64,000 nucleotides of DNA. Source: Agroathelia rolfsii. Lineage: Eukaryota > Basidiomycota > Agaricomycetes > Amylocorticiales > Amylocorticiaceae. Positions 21,598-32,689 of the stretch are shown piece after piece. Below the pieces are notes generated by a model. That model was given only the letters and a program-made list of their open reading frames with translations, searched no databases and had not been told where the DNA came from. Numbering within the stretch: the stretch's first letter is position 1; each line of letters opens with the position of its first letter. A program made the position numbers and the translations under genes. The stretch covers positions 1,302,001-1,366,000 of the forward strand of contig JABRWF010000007.1 in NCBI GenBank assembly GCA_018343915.1, in the 5' to 3' direction.

Positions 21598-23733
21598 TCA
21601 CATTCTCTCTGCCTTGAACCTTGATAGCCTCCTGGGCGGGGCTTGCGCAAGTGGTTCCACCGCCTTCGTGGTTCCTCTGTTGGTCTCAGGTATTTTCTCA
21701 CGGACGGCGGCAGCTACGATAGTTGGAGGTCTTTCGGGGCGCGAGAGAGGAACTCTAGGATAGGAGGGCGATTCGACAATCATAGAAGGCATCGTGTTAG
21801 GCATTACGGAGGGAGGCCAACTCGGAACTTGCGACGACGAAATAGACGGGCCGTCAGCGTTCGGTTTGGGCATAATTGTAGGTGGTTGTTGCGAAGAAGG
21901 ATCCAATATCGAAGACACGGAATCTGTTGGCTTGGAGGATGAACGAGTATTTGTAGTCACAGGTGTCATGGGAGTAGCAAGGCCGGACTGTGCAGCATTG
22001 ATTTCGGTGAGTTTATTCGAGTTGCCTGCCGTACGATCCGCCTTAAATCTAGAGACCGTAGCTTTGGGAACCGTTGGCTCTGAAGTCAGAGGCGCCGACT
22101 GAGCTTGCTTTGACTGATCTACCCTAGCTATATTGCGAGTGTTTTCTATTTTCAGCTTTCCGAGCATTTCTTGCATCTCTCCATCTTCGCTGCCGCTTTC
22201 TCCTGATTCGCCGCCAATGAGCTGCCCGTTTTCAAGCTTTCCTATTCGGATGGAACGTTGGATGGTTTCTTGACTAGAAGCTGGAAGAATCGTAGGTCCA
22301 ACAGAGCTTTTTGGGAGCGTTGCACCGTAAGAAGCTGCCAAACGGTCTACTTTAAATCGGGACAGTGCTGGTTTTTCCCGGGGCTGAGGAACGCCCTACA
22401 AAAAAATTTTATACGGAATTAAGGAGGGGTGGGATGTAAACTCACCATGATATCAGATTCATCTTCTTTTGCTTCGTCGTCATGAGTGTGAGATGTAAGA
22501 GCCTCGTAGGCATCCAAGCCAATGGTACCACGGCTTTTGTAGTATTCGAGTGCTATTTCTCTTTGATGACGGATCTCATCGAGGTCGTACTCGTCTTCTT
22601 CAATTTCTTCCCCTGTGTCGTCTGTAGAGGTCGGGTCGGAGGAGCTGAGACTATCGTGACCGTCGACGCCATGATGAGCGATATTATCTTCGTCAGGCTC
22701 ACTAAGGGTGGCGGAGCCAGGCTCGGATTCATCATCTGAATCAGCCTCGGGAAGAGAAGGCTCGTTCGATATAGTAGACGAAGGCGCTCTCTCAACGACG
22801 TTCATCTTCATAGGATGTTTTTCGATGGGTGTCTTGAACGCCTTTTTACTAGAACGTAGACGGCCGACGGCAATATCTCCCCATTTTTTTGGCACTGAAT
22901 CTTCATCTTCCTCTTCCTTCTCGATTTTGGGTAGCTCGGCGAAGGATACACGTTTCTTGGGCTGCTGGTTCTGTCCGCGTCTGTTCTTTTCTAGCTGCAA
23001 ATCGTCGTCGAGCCCTTGCTGTTTCGACACTTCTTCTCGTTCTCGAGACAGCTTAAGGTCCTTCATGAGAGCTTTGCCCATCTTCTTGTGCATTTCACGT
23101 ATGGCCTTGAGCTTCTCAAGGTCTTGTTTCGCCTCTTGGTCTTTCTTCTCTTTAGCAGCCACCGCATCAGTTTCCTTTTCGGTACTGCTTCCTTCGGGTA
23201 TAGCGGCTTCCTCAGCTTCCAGCTCGTCGAGGATACGATCCCGCTCGCGCCTGATACGCTCCTGTTCTGAGGACGAGAGCGCATCAAAGGATATGGGAAG
23301 GTTGTCATTCAGAGTATCGGCCGGATCCGCTGTCAATGATAGCAAATTGACGTTGGCCGCGGGTTCTGTGATCTCAATGATAGGTAATCCTTCTTCGTTG
23401 ACCACCTGCATATTGTCTCGTCAATTTTCATGCCAAAGTCATTTAAAGAGTCCAGGCGTACTTCACCCTTGTCATTGCGCAGGCCTGCAGTGCCGTTGTT
23501 TCCCACGATTTCTCCTAGCTTCTCGGTGATGGATTTGAGTTGCTCCGGCGTAATCTTGCTGTTTGGTGTGCCGGGATTATAACTATTGGGTGAAACTGAG
23601 TTGATCAGGGCCTGGAGGGCTTTAACCGCCATGAGCATGCCATGAAATAATACATTTTATTATGGATATTAAAACCTTGTCCTTTGCCTTCCGTTAGCTC
23701 CTGTGCATGTCCAGACGGAGTGGTGGCGGCCAT
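21598..23733 (-). CDS. DUF3835/URI-like acidic protein with repeated SRFK motif
   Basis: Long acidic, mostly disordered protein. The N-terminal part has PEQLKSITEKLGEIVGNNGT and LRNDKGEV, then NEEGLPIIEITEP, a segment typical of fungal URI/Bud27-like DUF3835 proteins. A charged helical part follows (RIRRERDRILDELEAEEAAI) and then KKRVSFAELPKIEKEEEDED. The second exon carries three copies of a short basic motif: ALSRFKVDRLA, TVSRFKADRTA and the C-terminal RLSRFKAERM. URI proteins are prefoldin-like co-chaperones linked to RNA polymerase assembly and TOR signalling; that function is inferred from family only. The start is uncertain: either the ATG at 23733 with a short intron, or the one at 23638. 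Confidence 0.7.
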
Positions 23734-23918
23734 GATGTAAGTGCTGCAAGCACATGTCTCACTGCAGGTGTTCTTGCAGTGAAGCCGCCGGAAGCAAACC
23801 CTTTAACTCAGTCACGTGGCCGATGGCCATGGTGATTTTACCCACACCCTTGTGAGACCTCAACCTCCACCGCTTTCTCACCCATACAAAAAAGGTCTTC
23901 TATACCCATCTGTCAAAC

Positions 23919-24930
23919 ATGGTTGTCGTACAAGCAGAGCCAAGCACGAGCGTTAAAACTGCTAAGAAGACCCGCAGAGGAAAACACAAAAAGCCAGCGA
24001 GGATTGCCTCAGATGCCGATCAGGACATGCAACAAGACGGCGGCTCTGGAGGCCAAGCTGTTAACACCTCGTCTGTGCAGCCTAATAAAGGAGGAGAGGA
24101 TGACGATCTTATGATTAATGATAACCATGGCGTTGCTGCTCAGTCTGCATCTGCGCCTGTCTTTGCACCTCTGGACCCTTCTGCCGATCGGACAACTCTG
24201 AAGTCAGAGACCCGAAGGATACCTATGCCACCCCATCGAATGACACCTCTGAAGAAAGATTGGGTCAATATATTTGGTCCCCTGACGGAGATATTGGGTC
24301 TTCAAGTGCGCATGAATGTACAACGAAGATCAGTAGAAATCCGAGTATGTTTGCATCCATTCACTTTTTTTAGTGCGCTCCTACGCCCTAACCTCTGTTG
24401 TTGTGTAGACATCGAGACAGACCAAGGACATTGGCGCACTACAAAAGGGAGCCGATTTTGTGAAGGCATATGCGTTAGGTTTCGATGTTAACGTAGGGCT
24501 TTTTAACCTACAGGAGTATATGCCTTGATTACTGATGTATCACAGGACTCCATTGCACTTCTACGATTGGACGACCTATATCTTGATTCATTCGAGATCA
24601 AAGACGTTAAAACACTACACGGCGACCATCTCTCTCGAGCAATTGGTCGTATTGCCGGTCAGGATGGCAAGACAAAATTTACCATAGAGAATGCGAGCCG
24701 AACTCGCATCGTTCTTGCAGACACGTGGGTAACTCCGCAATCAAATGCCTGGTTTTCGTTTACTCACCCGTTAATCATGTTTCTTTAGAAAAATCCATAT
24801 TTTGGGCTCATTCCAAAACATCAAGATTGCGCGGGACGCCATCGTGTCTCTTATTCTTGGTTCGCCGCCAGGCAAGGTCTACGCTGGCCTGAGAACGGTC
24901 AGCAGCCGCATGAGGCAAAGAGCGATTTAA
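23919..24930 (+). CDS. PNO1: Pre-rRNA-processing protein Pno1/Dim2
   Basis: KH-domain ribosome assembly factor that binds the 3' end of 18S rRNA in pre-40S particles, partners the nuclease Nob1 and recruits the Dim1 methylase. The N-terminal region is basic and disordered ([16 protein letters not shown]). The conserved part begins [20 protein letters not shown] and continues [20 protein letters not shown], then after introns [60 protein letters not shown] and [20 protein letters not shown], ending [12 protein letters not shown]. All family blocks are present in order, so the gene looks intact. Convergent with the glyoxal oxidase gene. Confidence 0.96.
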
Positions 24931-25261
24931 TTCGACATCGACATCTTTGTTTTACCGCTCACTATAGTTGCATCTTCTCATGGCCCAGGCAGCGGAGGAG
25001 TCGAAAGGTGTTAATTATGAATTATCGTAGGATAGCTACATGTTATCGATATCGCTGTAAGGATAGTGTACATTTCTTGCGCACAGCGCAAAAAGCATTT
25101 GTTTCAATGACCATTCCCGTCTTTATTTCCTTCACTCTGAGGTGTCCGGACGATGCTTATTCGCCTTGTTCATCTCGTATTGGTCGACCTGCGTTTTCTC
25201 GAGTAAACTATGAGCGGATTATTAGTTTCTGTGCTCGAGATGTGGGCGTCAAGTGATTGAT
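24931..25261. other. Intergenic between convergent PNO1 and glyoxal oxidase gene
   Basis: Shared 3' region of two convergent genes. No coding signal supported; the open frame at 25008-25256 resembles nothing I recognise. Confidence 0.5.
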
Positions 25262-27572
25262 TTACTTTTGCCAGGCAACTTCATTAACGGGAGGACCGCT
25301 ACCGTCTCCCACCATCACCATGACGCCCTCGCCTGGCACTCCGTCGACAATGACAAAAATCCAACCAGGCCCAGGAGGGTATATGTTGGCATTTGGCGGG
25401 CCCGTGACCACAAGGGTGCCTGCGTCAAGAGAAGAGACGAGGTAGACCAGACGTGAATTTGCATGTACGGCATGGGTAGCATACCCAGTATCAATCAAGG
25501 CAACTATCGGAAAAAATAGACTGTCAGAAATAAATCAGGAGAAGTTGAAGAAAACCCAAACCTTTGATTTCGGAGCCAGCGTTGGCGCCAGAAAGTCGCA
25601 GCTCAAGAGATGCCTCGTATCCATACCCAAGCTTAGGCAGCACCGTCTGCGTTCGGTTGACTTCCACCAGCGGACGAGTTTGAGCCATGTATGGCGGGTT
25701 CAGCCACTCGACCCGATACTCTGTTCCATACTCGATTTCGCTGCGGTCCAAGTTTGGGTTGCTACCTGCGATCATGATGTTCCCCTTGGGCGCCAAGGAT
25801 GCAACTGAGTGGTACAGGCGAGGTATGTTGCTCGTAGGCATACCTGAGGAAGAGAATCGAGAGCCGGCTGCAGCCTGGGGATCGTACAATACGGGTGTGA
25901 AGACAGGATGGTCTGCGTTCGACTGGCCTATCTGACCAATGACGTTGCTGTATCCAGAAATACCAGTACCAGCACCGTTCACGAATACGATCTCTCCTGT
26001 TGGGAGCAAGACAGCATCCGGCATCAGCCTCGCCTGGGGCATATGTTCGACTTGCCAGCCAGCAGCAATACCTTCTTCTGTCAACAGCATACGAGAACAT
26101 TGAGCGGACGCAGGATCTTGAGACGTGATTTTGTAGCCGGGTAATGTATCGTCAATAGTTGAACCGCCACAGAGTAATATTTCAGGAGCATAGTTATTTT
26201 CAGGAGAGAGAGGAAGAAGGACACCAGTACCAGCCATAGGATAAGTTACACGAACGCCGTTGGGAATGGAAGGCAGACGTGTCTCGACGTTTGTTTGCCA
26301 ATTGTAAATCATCGCATCGTTGTTTGCCGCCATAAAAATAGTGCCATCAGGCAACAGAAAGACGATCGGGAACAGATTCGAGGTGAGCGTCTCGTTGAGG
26401 AACGGAAGAGGAATCGGGAGCCCGTTGGATTCGTGGAGGGACTTGGGAGGCCAGTATTCGATGGTGGGGTTGTTCACCGTGGAGTTGTTGATCCAGCCAC
26501 CCTTCTTGGAACCGCCGATGATCATAGCGCTGCCATCTGGCATACGCACTACAGTGTTATACCAACGAGGGCTAGCCATACGCATCGTGTCGTGATTCTC
26601 GTAGATGGTGCAGCCTTCAGTAGAGTTGCCTAGACAGGGCTGGAAGATGCGAATAGCTTGGAGCCCGTCCAGGTCGCCAAAGTCAGCAGAAGAAGTTGTA
26701 CTGTCAACGACAGGGTTGCCTCCGACATTGATGAAAGTTCCGTTTCCGAGAAAAGTGCCTCCAGCACAGAAGGAGTTAGAGCCCATTTCAAGTGGTGTGA
26801 CGTCGTCAGTTTCAAGATTGTATAGAGCTGCCCAGGCAGGATGACCAGAGATGGTCAAGGGATTGTGTTCTACTTTGTCGATGATGATAGCAAGAGTCGG
26901 CGATATGATCATGAGCTGCATCGCACTGACACCTGTGCTCCCTCTTTGGACCAAGGTCCATGGAGGGGCCGCCGTTGAAGACCGAGAAGTGATCAGAGAG
27001 CTAGATTTGGAAGAGTTAGAAGATGTTGAAGGTAAAGTTTTCTTGAGAGTCTGGCCCTTTGTGACAACGAAAGCATCTACGGATATGATTGAGCCAAGGG
27101 TTGAGTCTCTTCGATTGCCAGTGTTGATGAGCTTGATGGTGTGTTTCCCATTCGGCAAGTCATAATTCCAGAAAAGGCGTTGTTGTGTGAATCGTTTGCT
27201 GCCCCAAGCATTGACGACTTGAGCTAGCTTCCCATCAATGTATACCTCTGCCTCTCCGTAAGACGTGCCGACGTTACCGAACCACTCGATACCTGTTCCG
27301 GCGAACGAGAAAGACACAGATGCACCGAGGTGGGAAGACCACCGCATGGAGTTATCGGTATATGCGCGTGAATATGCATCAGCCCAAGAGCCGACATACG
27401 TGATCAATGGAGAGGAAGAATCGTATCCTTTGGCCCCTGGTGCTACATAATAAGGTGTAAAGAGAGAGGGGACTCTGGAGCCGGGAGGGGAGTAGCCGTT
27501 CCACGCATACTCGGTGGATGAAACAGCAAAAGGTATAAAGAATGCAGCAGCGAGGAACAAGGGGCGAACCAT
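25262..27572 (-). CDS. Copper radical oxidase (glyoxal oxidase) with N-terminal beta-sandwich domain
   Basis: Secreted enzyme oxidising aldehydes such as glyoxal and methylglyoxal to acids and making H2O2 for peroxidases. A signal peptide (MVRPLFLAAAFFIPFAVSS) precedes about 150 residues of a galactose-binding-like sandwich common in Agaricomycete secreted proteins (VSFSFAGTGIEWFGNVGTSY, YIDGKLAQVVNAWGSKRF, LPNGKHTIKLIN). A Ser/Thr linker leads into the oxidase: SNSFCAGGTFLGNG (cross-linked Cys), MASPRWYNTVV (cross-linked Tyr), SNIPRLYHSVASLAPKG (axial Tyr-His) and, after one intron, DTGYATHAVHANSRLVYL (copper-binding His). All active-site residues of the family are visible. The sandwich and most of the oxidase are in one uninterrupted exon from 27572 to about 25560, so the fusion is directly encoded. 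Confidence 0.93.
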
Positions 27573-28144
27573 CGATGCTCATAAAAATTGTGAATATGAA
27601 GAATTAAAATGGAATGGAATCGAGTATCGCAAGGTGACGCTCGAACAACCAGGAAGTTGGAGGAGTGAGGAAGGACTGTCCGACTCGACAGTGGTTCGAA
27701 AGTCGAATACCATATCTTCGTTTCAAACTCCGTCGACGCTCTCACTGTACTAGTATTCATCTTTATGATTTAACCAACCCGGCTCCTTACAAAAAAAAAT
27801 CAACGAATGCATGGAAGAATATGATTCGAGCCATTTACTGCGACCACATGAGTTAAATCGAAGAAAACAGCCCCCGAAGATGGATATATGCGCTATAAAA
27901 GACACATCCACTTCCTAATTTTGTTTGATTAGGGTTATCATATACATGCAGTAAAACGTAGGAGCCGTCTAGATTGCATCCATGCCACAAATCTCTGAGG
28001 AAAACACCTTTGGAGTGACAACACGCAGTACTGCCCAGGTTCCTAACATACGAATTTTATTCAATTTACATCATCTTTACATTTAGCTTGCATAGTCTAC
28101 ATTCTATGAAACACGCGTAATAAAAAAACCAATAAACAAAAGAA
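27573..28144. other. Intergenic, upstream of glyoxal oxidase gene
   Basis: Promoter region of the minus-strand glyoxal oxidase gene and 3' side of ADE4. A TACTAGTA palindrome lies at 27748-27755, about 176 bp upstream of the oxidase start codon. No coding signal. Confidence 0.5.
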
Positions 28145-30172
28145 TCAATTCGCCCGCCAGCTGTTGTGCAGTCCGACTGTATCGTCGGCGCCATAGGAAG
28201 GCGAGACAGGCGAGGCAGATCCATCGACATTATTCAGCTTCCCATTGACGAGACCTCCTCCGCCCTTACCCTCCATAGTAGATAACCCGCCGATTTGCTT
28301 GAGCTTGGCATTATCGGCGCGCAGGCGCTCTAGGTGGGCAAGGTATGGTTCATCTACGCCACCAGTAACGTACTCGCCTGTGAAGACAGAGCAGTCAAAG
28401 TCGGTCAGGCTTGAGCTTAGACTCTGTACCGAGTGACGGAGGTCATCGAGGGTTTGGAAGATGACAAGGTCAGCGCCGATCTCAGAGGCGATCTCCTCAG
28501 TGGTACGATTATAGGCGACGAGTTCTTTGCGCGATGGCATGTCAATACCATAGACGTTAGGATAACTGCGTTGCGATTAAGTGTTAAAAGTATAGTCTTG
28601 GACAGAACGTAATTACCGGATAGGAGGAGCGCAGCTTGCTACTATCACCTGCTTGGCACCAACATCCTTGGCCATTTGGATGATTTCCTTGGATGTCGTC
28701 CCACGTACAATAGAATCTGTAACACGTTCAGTGGTCATGTGTGATAGACGCAGGAATAACCCTTACCATCAACCAACAGCACGTTCTTTCCGGAGAATTC
28801 CAGGGCCATAGCATTCAATTTGCGACGAACGTTCTTGCGTCTGCAGAAAGCGTTACTTGACCCTCGAGGAATATAGCCACAAATATAAATACCTCATCTG
28901 CTGACCAGGCATGATGAACGTCCTGCCAACATAGCGGTTTTTGATGAACCCTTCACGGTAAGGGAGGTTCAATCGCTGAGCAAGATTAAGCGCTGCTACA
29001 CGCGAAGTATCTGGGACCTAAAGAAACAAAACAAAACGACAATTAGTACGCAAGATCGAAGCCCAGGGATGAACATACAGGGATGACAACGTCAACAGTG
29101 ATACCCTTCTCCGTCAGAACACGCTTCACTTCATCCGCAAGCGCATCTCCCATGGCCATCCTACTCCTGTACACACTCACGCCGTCCAAGACAGAGTCCG
29201 GGCGGGCGAAATAGACGTATTCAAAGATGTCCGGAGCAAACGTAGCAGGAGAGGCAACTTGACGCCTGGACACGCGGGATCTCGTGATGATGACAGCCTC
29301 ACCTATTTAGAGCAGAAGGATTGTTAAATGTTCAACGTATCTTCGCAAATTTGAAAAATAGAGGGGCAAACCAGGCTTGACATCTTCCCACGAGTTAAAG
29401 CCCGCCGCATCCGCAACGACACTCTCGCTGGCAAACAGATAATCCTGGCCAGCACCCGACTTCCTCGTAGCCATACCCACGGGGCGAATGCCATTAGGAT
29501 CGCGGAAGGCCATAATGCCAAACCCAGCAAGCATTCCAACAACAGCATAAGCCCCCGAACACTGCTTCATCAAGCCGCTAATGGCTGTGAAGATATCCTC
29601 TTCGTTGATACGAAACTTGCCCGTTTTTTGGAGGTTGTCAGCAAAGATATTGAGCAGTAGCTCGGAGTCGGACGTGGTATTGATGTGACGGTGGGCAGTG
29701 GCATCCATGAATTCGAGCAAATGGGATGTGTTGATGAGGTTTCCGTTCTGTGTGTGATGACATTGTATGAGATCGGGATGAAGATTTGGATTTTCAGCGA
29801 CTCACATGAGCAAAGACGATTCCATAGGGCGAGTTCACATAGAATGGTTGTGCCTCTGCATGGTTGGAACTTCCCGCCGTAGGGTATCTCACTAAGAAAA
29901 AAATGAATTCTAATAACCATATCAAAGATTATGAAAAACTTACCGTGTCCAATACCCATCCCACCAATCAATCTGCTAATAGTACTTGGATCGGCAAAGA
30001 CATCACGGACCATGCCATTCGCCTTGCACTGGTAAAATCGGCCTTTAGGTCCGCAAGTAACGATCCCGCACGCATCCTGCCCACGATGTTGCAACAACGA
30101 CAAACCCTCGTAGATCTCCGAGGCAGCGTCGACACTGGGATCGTGCATTAACAAGCCGAGAATACCACACAT
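28145..30172 (-). CDS. ADE4: Amidophosphoribosyltransferase (Ade4, purine biosynthesis step 1)
   Basis: Cytosolic enzyme that makes phosphoribosylamine from PRPP and glutamine, the committed step of purine synthesis. The protein begins [20 protein letters not shown], so Cys2 is the N-terminal glutaminase nucleophile once Met is removed. [16 protein letters not shown] and [20 protein letters not shown] follow, then [20 protein letters not shown]. The phosphoribosyltransferase half includes [56 protein letters not shown] and the PRPP loop [17 protein letters not shown] (split by an intron after VD). The C-terminus has [20 protein letters not shown] and a disordered tail. About eight exons. The start is fixed by the need for Cys at position 2. 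Confidence 0.96.
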
Positions 30173-30896
30173 GGTGACAACGACGATGATGATAATGACG
30201 ATGAGTAAGGGTCAAATTTTGTTTTTACTCTTCCCTCCTTTTTCTTGCGGCGATCAGAAAGAGGTGCTATATCTCCACGCTTAAGAGAGAGAGAGATGTC
30301 TAGATGCCCTGTGAGCGACTAGACGTTCGCACGCGATGCTGCTGTTGCAGGCTATAATACGAGTAGATGAGAGAGATACATTTCCTGAAAACGAGCGAGC
30401 TCCGGGAACTTTTTCGACCCCTCTCGTTGGCCCGCTCTCAGGCTGGGACTCGGGGGTCTAGCGGCACGCTCGGGACGGAAGTCCTGTGCGATTTATAGGA
30501 GACACCCACGACCAATAACAATCCTCTATTTCTAGTTTCTATGACATTCTTTTGATTATCACTATCATCATCACGATCATATCCACCAACGTGGTGTAAG
30601 GAGCAACAAACGTGTGCGCGGTTGAACGCCGGGTGTATTGAGACAAATTATAACTGTACTACAACCTCTAGAGGGTACCCAAATCTTCTGATCCTAAGGT
30701 ATACGCAGTCGTCGGGGATGGGGAAGGAGGTGTTTATAGTGGGGAATGGGTAAGTGGGAGTCGTAGTATAGAATGTAAAAGCATGCCAAAACCAAGTATC
30801 AAAGGTAATAAGTTATAGTGGAAGGATGAACTTCCAATGCAACGAAAAGGGTTGATGCCAATGCAAACAAAAAGGTGGCGATGGCGTTGAGCCATT
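30173..30896. other. Intergenic between ADE4 and SAM synthetase
   Basis: Upstream region of ADE4 and 3' region of the SAM synthetase gene. It contains a GA-rich patch near 30280-30297 and a GC-rich stretch near 30410-30480. No coding signal beyond shadows. Confidence 0.5.
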
Positions 30897-32395
30897 TTAT
30901 AGCCTGAGCTTCTTGGGCTTCTCCCAACTGTAGGCGGGGTTGCCGAAATGGCCATACGACGCAGTCTTGAGGTACTGGGGCTTCTGGAGATCCAGCTCCT
31001 GGACTATGGGAGATGGAAAGCGCGGCATAAGTAATCATTACATCACGAAATGCAATTAAAGTAAAGCATACCGATAACACCGGGACGCAGATCCCAGTTC
31101 TTGCGGATGATGTCCACGAGCTCCTCATCGGACTTCTTACCGGTACCGTACGTGTCAACGTAGACCGACAAAGGCTCGGCAACACCAATGGCATAGGAGA
31201 GCTGGACGAGAGCGCGACGGGCAAGGCCAGCAGCAACCAAAGACTTGGCTGTATACCAAGAATTATAAGAATAAGAGCCAAGAGGTTAAATAGTTTAAAA
31301 TACTAACCGATCCAGCGGCCGGTGTAGGCAGCAGAGCGATCGACCTTGGAGAAGTCCTTGCCAGAAAAGGCACCTCCACCGTGTGCACCCCAGCCACCGT
31401 AGGTGTCTACGATGATCTTACGACCAGTAAGACCAGCGTCACCCTGGGGACCACCGATAACGAAGCGGCCAGAAGGTTGGATCTATAACATGGAGTGATG
31501 TCAGCGGTTGAAAACACAAAGAAATTTTCTCCTTACGTGGTAGATTGTCCTGTCATCGAGGAGATGAGCGGGAATAACACCTTTGATGATTTTCTCCTTG
31601 ACCTCCTTACGCAGCTCCTCCGTCGAGATGTCTTCAGAGTGCTGAGTCGAAATGACGATTGTGTCCACACGAAGAGGGATCATCGCGCCGCCATCCTTCT
31701 TGTACTCGACAGTGACCTGCGTCTTGGTGTCGGGACGCAGCCAGGGCAAGGCGCCCGTACGACGTGCAAGAGCCATAGCAGCGTTGAGCTTGTGTGCCAG
31801 TGTGATTGTGAGCGGCATCAGCTCCTCTGTCTCGTCAGTCGCGTAACCAAACATGATGCCCTGATCGCCGGCACCGATGTTCTCGAGCGAACCATGATCG
31901 AGACCCTGGGCGATATCGGGCGACTGCTGCTCGATGGCGACAAGGATGTTGCACGTCTTGTAGTCGAAGCCCTTGTCGGAGTGATCGTAGCCGATCTGCT
32001 TGATGGTGTTACGAATGACCTGTTGGTAGTCGATCTGGGCCTTGGTGGTGATTTCACCAAAGACCATTACCATGCCCTAAAGGTGATAAGCGATGATAAA
32101 AATTGAAATATCAGTATATCGCGTTATGAAAAGTAAAAAAGGAAAACTTCAAGCACGAACCGTCTTGGTGGCAGTCTCACAAGCAACCTTGCTAGATGGG
32201 TCTTGCTCCAAGCAAGCATCAAGCTAATCATAGCGTTCAATTAACACGTCATAGTACAAGCAGAGAAATTGCGCTACGTACGATGGCATCTGAAATCTGG
32301 TCACAGATTTTGTCTGGGTGGCCCTCACCGACCGATTCGGAGGTGAAGAGGAAGTGGCCAGCGGGCAGGGATGAAATACGAGCAGCAGCAGACAT
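30897..32395 (-). CDS. SAM2: S-adenosylmethionine synthetase
   Basis: Makes SAM from methionine and ATP. The first exon reads [20 protein letters not shown], with the methionine/ATP-binding GHPDK, then [15 protein letters not shown]. The second has [20 protein letters not shown] and [20 protein letters not shown], the family's GAGDQG signature. Next come [20 protein letters not shown] and [20 protein letters not shown], including the P-loop-like GGGAFSGKD. The C-terminus ends [19 protein letters not shown] with a TAA at 30897-30899. Six or seven exons, all family blocks intact. The start MSAAARISS lies next to the conserved N-terminal block. Confidence 0.97.
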
Positions 32396-32689
32396 TTTTT
32401 AGGATGAAACAGAAGAGTTGTGGGGGGTGAGGGGAGAAGGGAGAGGGGAAGAAGGATGTATGGACGAGAGGTGAAACTGGCCCTTTTAAAAAAGCGAGTG
32501 CAGAATGCAGCTTATGGCAAATTGCCTTACGTAACGCAACCATCGCGCCATACTCACGCTCTTTTACTGTATTTCCCCTCCAAACATCGTCTCAGGGCAC
32601 GCGTGTGTTTTACACCAAGCGTGCTAGTCGTTTACGTATACGTGTTTCAAGTAATAACAGTAAAAAGTGATACAAGGTTATAATATATT
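32396..32689. promoter_or_regulatory. SAM synthetase upstream region
   Basis: About 290 bp between SAM synthetase and YMR1, both on the minus strand. It must hold the SAM synthetase promoter and the YMR1 3' end. No specific motif identified. Confidence 0.35.

Noticed and set aside
22708..23529. Plus-strand open frame of 273 codons rich in Ser/Phe
   Set aside because: Antisense shadow of the acidic URI-like protein; Ser/Phe runs are the complement of Glu/Lys codons.
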